Shown: positions 57,546-64,000 of the stretch, piece after piece
Numbering within the stretch: the first letter of the stretch is position 1
Layout of the letters: each line of letters begins with the position of its first letter
Source of the DNA: Sipunculus nudus
Lineage: Eukaryota > Annelida > Sipuncula > Golfingiida > Sipunculidae
Assembly: GCA_026874595.1 (NCBI GenBank)
Contig: CM049311.1
Coordinates: forward strand, 75,902,453 to 75,966,452
Reading direction: 5' to 3'
DNA: 64,000 nucleotides
The notes under the pieces: model-generated
What the model was told of the DNA's origin: nothing
The model's input: only the letters and a program-made list of their open reading frames with translations
Database searches by the model: none
Program-made: the position numbers and the translations under genes

Positions 57546-57979
57546 TAATAAGATTAACAATGGTGTAACCTTGGATCGGCACTTTCTGGTTTAATTTTTG
57601 TAAAGGTCTAAGTGATTATAATACCTTTATTTAACAGATGTCACGACTTGCAGATATAAAAAAAAGGCACCTTTAATCAGGCCAGTCACAGGGCTTCATG
57701 TATGACTGGAGGCCTTATGGAGCAGGGCTTCCAGGCTATGCCAATAAGTGTGTCTGGGACTGATGCCAGAACTCAACCATAGATCAATAAACCCATGTTT
57801 TCACATGAAAAGTCTGGTGTGTATAGTCTGTCCCAAAATCCTTGTCTGCATGGTTTTTTTTCATGATAATTATCTTAATTATAATTTAATCATTTTCTTT
57901 TAAAACGCTCTTTGGCCCAAAGTATATATACAGATATTCCCCTGATTTGTGTAAAGCAGTAATATATCATTCAACAAGA

Positions 57980-58421
57980 GTACCGCAAAGTCGTGTATCT
58001 GGTGACCTCTGACCTCATTAATTATGTGTGAATTATGAAGATAAGGTAAATCAGGTGAGGAACTGAATTGAAAAATATGTATAATGAGTTTCATGAAAAT
58101 CCCCAGGATTTTTGGTAAGTCACCAAGGTGCCTCCTAAGTGCAGTGAACTCTCACCTCATTAAATATGCATGGATTTTGCTGGACATCAAACTTGGCGAC
58201 ATATTTTATTGATTAACATTTCTGACGAGTTTTATCAAAATATTTCAAATTCCTCATAAGTTATTGCAGCAACACCACAATGTAGTCTAGTGACCTGTGA
58301 CCCTTATTAAATATGTGTGGATGTTGCCCATAATCAAACTCAGGTAAGATAATCTGTTGGTGAGTAGTAATGGTGAGTTTCGTGAAAATCCATCAAACTT
58401 CCAATTAGTTATCTCAGTGAC
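57980..58421. repeat. Diverged tandem repeat (GTGACCTCTGACC family)
   Basis: Three loose units of roughly 140-150 bp with GTGACC...ATTAAATATG.GTGGAT and TTTCATGAAAATCC motifs, directly flanking the LTR on its outer side. Confidence 0.5.
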
Positions 58422-59562
58422 TGTCACCCCTGACTTTACGTGATAACTTTACAACGGATATATCCTATAAAACAATAGGATGGGTTAACGCTCGCCACTT
58501 GATTTCATTAATCAAGAAATTAGATCCCGGTCATTACAGGTGACATTTCCAGGTTCTTTTAAGGACGTGTATTAAAATACCAGACAATCATACACCCAGA
58601 TCAATAGAAACTATGAGACATCAGGTTAAATTCACAAATATAATTCAAGACAATACTTACAGAGACACAAATGTGAGTGTGTGCGTTGATGTGTCAATAC
58701 GACAGTTCTTCACATTAAAATTACAGGATATTTACTGAGTCCATGGTTTGTATAAAAAACCATAAAGTCCAGTTCCTTCAGAGATCTCTGGTTACTGTTT
58801 TGTGTAGAATCTAGCGTATGGTTAGTACCATATAGATCTAGTCTTTCTGAGTTTAGCGATCTTCAACTGATCTTGCTTGTCAGCGACCCGGGTAGGTTTA
58901 CGTTCACATGAATGCAATAGCGCTCTTTGTTTACGTAGAGCTTAGAGTCCTTGACCTTGCTCGTGTAGTAATGGTTTCACGGCTTACGGCGGTTATGTAT
59001 TTAGGTCAAGCTGAAATAGGCCGGCAGGTGACGAGCGCTCTTTCACTTTATCGCCAATACGAAGCTCTGTCGGCAGCACGGCTGAGTTCTCATGAGCTGG
59101 GTCTTTGCCTCATGTAGAAGCTTGCTTCTATGCCGTTCCTGGCGTTTCAATGTTCATGCATGCGTGCTGCCACCTCAAGCTTCAAGACCCAACTGAACCC
59201 ACGTTCAGCGTCTCTTCTTGAAGTCTGACGTCACAATCGCCTGTTCACTGTGTACGGCAATCCGGTTCTCTGATTGGCTTATTTCTCAAGTGTCCCATAT
59301 AAGGATATATGTGACCTAGTTTGACTGTTAGCGTCACCATGGCGACTCACATACAAAATGTAATAATACACACGATGCGTGACACGGATAAATCAGCTGA
59401 TAGCCGATGGGATTTCATACAAGAATACACAATATATATATACAATCAAGACCTGTCAACGCTTTAGGATGACGCTTCACGTCAATATCAATAGAGAACA
59501 GACTTCGTTAAACTATGATACAAAACACCGTACATATTGTCACCTATTGTCTGGTGACATCA
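58422..59562 (-). repeat. 3' LTR (inferred)
   Basis: On minus it begins TGATGTCACCAG right after the purine tract AAAAAGGAGGGGG and is taken to end GGGGTGACA, so the termini form a short TGTCACC-type inverted pair. About 1.14 kb. The start is well supported; the end is a best guess because the other LTR and target duplication are not in the window. Confidence 0.6.
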
Positions 59563-59575
59563 CCCCCTCCTTTTT
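59563..59575 (-). promoter_or_regulatory. Polypurine tract of the LTR element
   Basis: AAAAAGGAGGGGG on minus, directly before the TG that opens the LTR; primes plus-strand synthesis in LTR elements. Confidence 0.75.
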
Positions 59576-59769
59576 AAGAAAATACACGGTATTTTCTCGA
59601 TACATCGTATCGTTCTATCTCACAGGGTCCAGCTAAACATATTTACATATAGCAATACATAAAAGTCATGTAACAAGTTGTCATTAGTACATGCCCACGG
59701 TCTATGACACAGGGCAAAATCCTGTACATGTTTAGACTTACCTGGCTAGACATTAAAGCTCATTACATC

Positions 59770-62700
59770 CTAACACTCAGGCAGTCTGCTAAGAAAATCA
59801 GGTCCATGGTTTAGTTTACCTGACACTGCTTCAATATCAAATCTAAACTCTTGTAGAACCAGTGCCCATCTCATTACTCTCTTATTAGCACATTTTGATT
59901 TGCTAATACACTTTAATGGTTTGTGGTCGGTCTGAATGGTGAACGGTCTACAAGCCAGGTACATCTCAAATTTCTGTACAGACCATACAATTGCTAATGA
60001 CTCTTTCTCAATGGTGGAGTAATTTCTCTCCCTGGGCAATAGTTTACGACTGGCATAAGCTACTGGGTGCATGATCCCCTCGTGTCTTTGCATCAGGATA
60101 CAGCCAATACCCACATCAGATGCATCACATTTCAAATAAAATCGTTTACTGAAATCAGGTAGCTTCAGTATGGGAGGGTCTGACAGTTTAGCCTTTAGAG
60201 AACAGTACGCGTTCTCGTGTCTGGGTTTCCAGTCTAGTTTGTTAGGTTGACCTTTACGCGTTAGATCAGTCAAGGGCACCGCATAGTTTGGCACGAATTT
60301 TCGATAGTACCCTGTAAGACCTAGGAATGCTCGCAAAGCCTTCTTTGTCTTAGGTCTATCAGTGCTCTGTATTCTCTTGAGCAAAACTGGATTAGTGGCC
60401 AAGTTGCCCGTGCCTACAAGGTGTCCCAAAAACTCTAGGCTCTGGTAGCCTATGAAGGTTTTAGCTGGTTTAGCTGCTAAGTTTGCACATTCTAGTCTAA
60501 CTAGCACTTCTCTAAGAGTTCTTAAGTGCTCGTCCCAAGTCTCTGCGTGTATTAACACGTCATCTACATAACATACTACATTCGGCATGTCGCTGAACAT
60601 TTTCCGCATCATGCAGGTGAAAACCGCTCCGGCAGTTACCAGGCCGAATGGCATAACCCTAAATTGGTAATGGCCATCGGGTGTAACAAAGGCCATCTTA
60701 TCCCTGGATTCCTCAGAAACAGGGATCTGCCAGTAACCTTTCGTCAGGTCAAGCTTTGTAAAATACTGGCTTTTCGCGACTTCGACAAAAAGTGTTTCTG
60801 GATCCGGCATGGGTTCAGGATCGAACACGACTGATTGGTTCAGCTTTCGGTAGTCTATCACGAATCTAGTCTTACCATCAGGTTTCCTAAGCAGGATACA
60901 GGGGGACGCATAGCTAGAATCTGACTGTTCAATAATGCCTAAGTTTAACATTTCCTGGATTTCTGTTCGCATTGTCTCTCGCAGTTCAAAAGGCACCCTA
61001 TAGGGCCTAGTTTTTACAGGTACATCAGATGAGAGTTTAATGCTACATTCTACAACATTGGTAAGCTTGGGTACATCTGTGAATACATCCCCATATTGCC
61101 TAAGCAGACTGAGTATTTCACAGCGCTGACACTTGCCTAGGTCAGCATTTACCTGAACATCTCGCTCAGTCTGGCGGCGCGCATACGACGGTAACGACAT
61201 GTGGGCATCCTCATCAATCCCTTCTGGGTTTAACTCTCCGAACACGGGAGGCCCTGTTTCCCCGTCTACACCGTCAGGATCATGTATAGAATCAGGTGCG
61301 CCCTTGGCTACCGCTGCCAGAATATGCTGGGGCTCGTTTCTAGCATGGTACCGTTTCAGCATATTCACGTGGAAGGTTTTAACCTTATCGCCAATCTTAA
61401 TCCGATAGTCTAAGTCCCCAACCCTGTTTACAATAGTATAGGGGCCTTTCCACTGTACCATTAATTTGTTCCGCTCCGTCGGGAGTAACAACAAAACTTC
61501 GTCTCCGGCCTCAAACCTGCGCGTGCATTTACCTCTATCATATAACAGTTTGTGTCTGTTCGCTGATTTATTCAACGCCTCTCTAGCTAACGCGCATGTG
61601 TCGCTTAGTTTGTCTTGTAGGTCCAGGACGTATTGGTACGTGGTTTTAGTCTCGACGCTAGTATCTCGCTTGGTCCACAGATCCCTTAGAATCCGCATCG
61701 GTCCTCTAACGATCCTACCATAGAGCAACTCAAAGGGTGAGAACCCTGTGCTCTCATGTGGCGCTTCTCGGTACGCAAAAAGCACGGCGCTGAGGTACCG
61801 ATCCCAATCTCGCGGTCTTTCCTCGCACATCCGTTTCAACATTAACTTTAACGTTCCATTGAATCTCTCCACCATTCCGTTGCACATAGGATGGTATGGA
61901 GTAGTGGTGAGCTGTCTTACAGACAAAACACGGCTAACTTCTCGCATGAGGTCTGACGTAAATTGTGTTCCCATGTCAGTAAGCACCTCTGACGGCACTC
62001 CTAACCGCGCATAAATATCAACTAGCGCATCAGCCACAGAGACTGTATCTATGTTCTTTAAAGCAACAGCCTCCGGATATCTAGTGGCATAATCCATAAC
62101 GGTCAGAATATACCTGTGACCTCTCTCAGACGCTGGATGGATCGGCCCAACCAGATCCATCGAAATTCTACGCCAGGGCTCATCAATTAATGGCATCTGG
62201 CCTAACGTAGCTCCAGGCACCTTGCCATTCGGTATGGTTTTCTGGCAAATGGGACAGGACTTGCAAAACTCAGCAATGTCATTATACATCCCTTTCCAGA
62301 AAAACTGAGTTCTCACGCGGTCGTGCGTTTTGTCTATGCCCTGATGGCCCGCCATAACCGCTTCGTGGCCCATCCTCATTACGTCGTACCGTAACGTCTG
62401 AGGTACCACCACTTGAGATCCATCTTGATCTCCCCGTTTATCACTCACAACCCGAACTAAATATCCGTCCTCAATTCTAAATGGACTATCATTTCTAGCC
62501 TCTCTAGCTAGCCTCCAATACGGCGCTAAAGACCCATCCTCCTCCTGCGCCTTCAAAAATTCGGCCGGACTCACATCGGCAACTGGGCTTGCAACATTCA
62601 AGCTACGCGTCGGTATCTGTTTCTCTCGTGCAGCGCTCCGTGTCTCCACCGCGGACGACACCTCCTTTTGTGACTCTACACCGTCACACACTATGCCTGA

Positions 62701-63126
62701 GGACCGCTCAGACTTCCACATCAGGTCCGGATCATACGGATCACGCGCTCCCGCTACGTTACCTAGCGCTAAATCACATACAGCATCCCCGACCACCATT
62801 GCCTCGATAGTACCGACAAAGTACGCACAGTCCACATTAATCCTAGCCGTAGGAAATTGTCTTACAGACCCATCGAACAACCTACACTCGACCTGGTGTC
62901 CGGTGAACTGATTCGGCTCCACGTACGACTCACGTATTCCTGCCGAGGAACATCCCGAATCCCGCAGCACCCTCGCTGACTTACCATTCACCAGCCCTTC
63001 ACACACAGGTAAAGAGATTCCGCCTTCTGTCTGGGCAGCAAATCCTAACGACTGACTCGGACTCTCTACTTCCGGTTTCACCGCACCGACTGTCTCCGTT
63101 TCCGCCTCGACTACTGCCATTGACAT
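59770..63126 (-). CDS. pol: Retrotransposon pol: protease, integrase, RT, RNase H
   Basis: Open for 1118 codons from the ATG at 63126; the same frame is open further up to 63387 and includes the zinc knuckle, so this ATG is probably internal. Domains by residue: aspartic protease with DSG at 56-58; integrase zinc-binding H254/H261 with C291 and C294; integrase core D324, D384, E420 (35 residues between the last two); GPY motif 561-563; RT with FVIDYRKLN at 755-763 and YVDD at 853-856; RNase H with D1001 (CDASD), E1040-1042, D1067 (TDHKP) and D1110. The RT is Gypsy-type, yet integrase precedes RT, the arrangement described for Gmr1-group elements. No chromodomain seen. No stop or frameshift inside, and all catalytic residues are present. 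Confidence 0.93.
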   Translation of the reverse strand: MSMAVVEAETETVGAVKPEVESPSQSLGFAAQTEGGISLPVCEGLVNGKSARVLRDSGCSSAGIRESYVEPNQFTGHQVECRLFDGSVRQFPTARINVDCAYFVGTIEAMVVGDAVCDLALGNVAGARDPYDPDLMWKSERSSGIVCDGVESQKEVSSAVETRSAAREKQIPTRSLNVASPVADVSPAEFLKAQEEDGSLAPYWRLAREARNDSPFRIEDGYLVRVVSDKRGDQDGSQVVVPQTLRYDVMRMGHEAVMAGHQGIDKTHDRVRTQFFWKGMYNDIAEFCKSCPICQKTIPNGKVPGATLGQMPLIDEPWRRISMDLVGPIHPASERGHRYILTVMDYATRYPEAVALKNIDTVSVADALVDIYARLGVPSEVLTDMGTQFTSDLMREVSRVLSVRQLTTTPYHPMCNGMVERFNGTLKLMLKRMCEERPRDWDRYLSAVLFAYREAPHESTGFSPFELLYGRIVRGPMRILRDLWTKRDTSVETKTTYQYVLDLQDKLSDTCALAREALNKSANRHKLLYDRGKCTRRFEAGDEVLLLLPTERNKLMVQWKGPYTIVNRVGDLDYRIKIGDKVKTFHVNMLKRYHARNEPQHILAAVAKGAPDSIHDPDGVDGETGPPVFGELNPEGIDEDAHMSLPSYARRQTERDVQVNADLGKCQRCEILSLLRQYGDVFTDVPKLTNVVECSIKLSSDVPVKTRPYRVPFELRETMRTEIQEMLNLGIIEQSDSSYASPCILLRKPDGKTRFVIDYRKLNQSVVFDPEPMPDPETLFVEVAKSQYFTKLDLTKGYWQIPVSEESRDKMAFVTPDGHYQFRVMPFGLVTAGAVFTCMMRKMFSDMPNVVCYVDDVLIHAETWDEHLRTLREVLVRLECANLAAKPAKTFIGYQSLEFLGHLVGTGNLATNPVLLKRIQSTDRPKTKKALRAFLGLTGYYRKFVPNYAVPLTDLTRKGQPNKLDWKPRHENAYCSLKAKLSDPPILKLPDFSKRFYLKCDASDVGIGCILMQRHEGIMHPVAYASRKLLPRERNYSTIEKESLAIVWSVQKFEMYLACRPFTIQTDHKPLKCISKSKCANKRVMRWALVLQEFRFDIEAVSGKLNHGPDFLSRLPEC

Positions 63127-63203
63127 AGTCTCCGGTTTCTGTTTTGGGTTATACGGGGGGCTAAAATTAGTCCTATACCTCTGCTGATCGCCAGCAGCAC
63201 GCC

Positions 63204-64000
63204 CTACTTGAGGGGAAGACCTAGGCCTCGTCCGGGCACTAGTCTTACATTCCCGCGCCTTATGTCCCAGTTCATTACATAAATAACATCTGATGCCTCC
63301 TGATGGCTTAAATGTCTGACCGTCCGGACTGCGCTCAACCTCTCGCTTCTCTCTAGGCTGAAATCCGGTTGCGCTGGACGCGGCACATTATTGCCATAAC
63401 GAGGACCTGCTGTAAGGCTGTGTACACCGTGAGCCTCCGTATAACTCTCGGCTAAGTCTACCATACTATCAAAGTCACGACACCGTCTCTCTTTCAAAAA
63501 CATAGAGAGATCCCTACTACAGCAGTTTACGAACTGCTCACACATCAACAGGTTAACTACCCCGTCGTAGTCACCTCCGACCCCTGCCATCCCTATCCAA
63601 TGGTCTAGGTATCCACTCAGTCTCACCGCAAACTGACTCGGCGTTTCGCCTCGCTCAGGCCTACAAGTCCGAAACTTGTGTCGATAACCCTCTTCGGTCA
63701 TTTGGTATCGCTTTAACAAGGCTATCTTTAACTAATCGTAATCCATGGCCTCACTAACCGATAACTGTGTGTAAGTCCCTAGCGCTTACCCCGCAGTAAC
63801 GGACTCAGGTGTAACGCCCAATTCTCCCTATCATAGCCTTGACATACAGCTAATCGTTCAAATCGCTCAAGAAACGCATCTAGCTGATCGTGAGCCTCAT
63901 CAAAAGGTGGAAGCTGGATTTTCGGGAATACATCCCTACTTCTCTCTTCTTTAACCCCAGAGTCAGACTTTAACCTTAGAACCTCTAATTCGTGGGCTCT
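63204..64000 (-). pseudogene. gag: Gag (SCAN-like capsid region), disrupted
   Basis: From the right edge: FDEAHDQLDAFLERFERLAV, CQGYDRENWALHLSPLLRGK, frameshift near 63780, GTYTQLSVSEAMDYD, TAG stop at 63734-63732, LLKRYQMTEEGYRHKFR, ETPSQFAVRLSGYLDHW, EQFVNCCSRDLSMFLKE, AESYTEAHG. This is the SCAN-like capsid pattern of Gypsy-type Gag proteins. A further frame change at about 63360-63400 separates it from the zinc knuckle. Two lesions look disabling; the third could be programmed but sits oddly before the knuckle. This copy probably cannot make its own particles. Confidence 0.8.
63240..63300 (-). other. Gag zinc knuckle, in the pol frame
   Basis: CYLCNELGHKAREC fits CX2CX4HX4C. It is in the frame of pol, not that of the upstream gag segment, and is joined to pol by an uninterrupted linker (RTRPRSSPQVGRAAGDQQRY onward). 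Confidence 0.85.

Larger units (their letters stand above)
58422..64000 (-). mobile_element. Gmr1-like Ty3/Gypsy-class LTR retrotransposon, 3' portion
   Basis: Reading on minus from the right edge: damaged gag, zinc knuckle, intact pol, purine-rich tract, 3' LTR. The 5' LTR, primer-binding site and start of gag lie outside the window. The pol domains are in the order protease, integrase, RT, RNase H, unlike ordinary Gypsy elements. The outer border of the LTR is inferred. Confidence 0.85.

Noticed and set aside
59379-62911. Plus-strand frames overlapping the retrotransposon
   Set aside because: Antisense shadows of the LTR and pol reading frame.
1-64000. CRISPR arrays, operons, ribosome binding sites, tRNA or rRNA genes
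   Set aside because: Spliced genes and eukaryotic transposons rule out the first three, and no cloverleaf with A and B boxes or rRNA sequence was noticed; the tRNA-Pro-like 18-mer at 1010 lacks a tRNA body.

Overview
The window is eukaryotic and most likely comes from a marine lophotrochozoan, probably a bivalve mollusc. It is AT-rich, its one recognisable conserved gene has short exons in long introns, (TA)n and poly-G tracts are frequent, and most of the DNA is transposable elements, including tandem-array 'pearl-like' non-autonomous repeats of the kind known from bivalves. No prokaryotic features were seen. The species cannot be fixed from the sequence.

Layout. (1) About 0.26-21.54 kb, minus strand: the 5' half of an IFT88 (Tg737/polaris) gene. 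Thirteen exons, all phase-consistent with GT/AG borders, encode about the first 480 residues; the 3' half lies beyond base 1. Its introns hold a 41-bp satellite (about 2.89-4.83 kb), an LTR-element remnant with a tRNA-Pro-type primer-binding site (about 0.85-1.3 kb) and a composite Helitron-like repeat (6.85-10.43 kb). (2) 22-32 kb, upstream of IFT88: two inverted-repeat DNA elements with 8-bp target duplications, a perfect 47-bp palindrome, Penelope-like element (PLE) remnants, a LINE reverse transcriptase remnant and a tyrosine recombinase remnant. (3) 33.9-44.1 kb: a Ginger-like DNA transposon with long terminal inverted repeats (TIRs) and a broken integrase gene. It is split by a nested 6.7-kb TIR element that appears to carry a spliced gene of its own, which in turn contains a PLE fragment with a hammerhead-ribozyme-like motif. 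(4) 44-53.7 kb: more Helitron-like and tandem repeats, a foldback element and small MITE-like elements. (5) 54.08-55.64 kb, minus strand: an intact single-coding-exon gene for a type II membrane protein resembling a Golgi glycosyltransferase. (6) 58.42-64.0 kb, minus strand: the 3' part of a Ty3/Gypsy-class retrotransposon with LTR, polypurine tract, an intact 1118-residue pol and a damaged gag. Its pol order is protease-integrase-RT-RNase H, the copia-like order known from the Gmr1 group.

Only IFT88 and the 54-kb gene look like ordinary host genes. The rest is a layered record of insertions: the Ginger-like element entered a tandem repeat, another element entered the Ginger-like element, and PLE pieces lie beside (TA)n tracts. 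The best candidates for new biology are the ribozyme-bearing PLE pieces, the nested Ginger-like composite and its spliced gene, the Helitron-like family built around a 12-bp GGTGGCGCCACC palindrome, and the Gmr1-like element.
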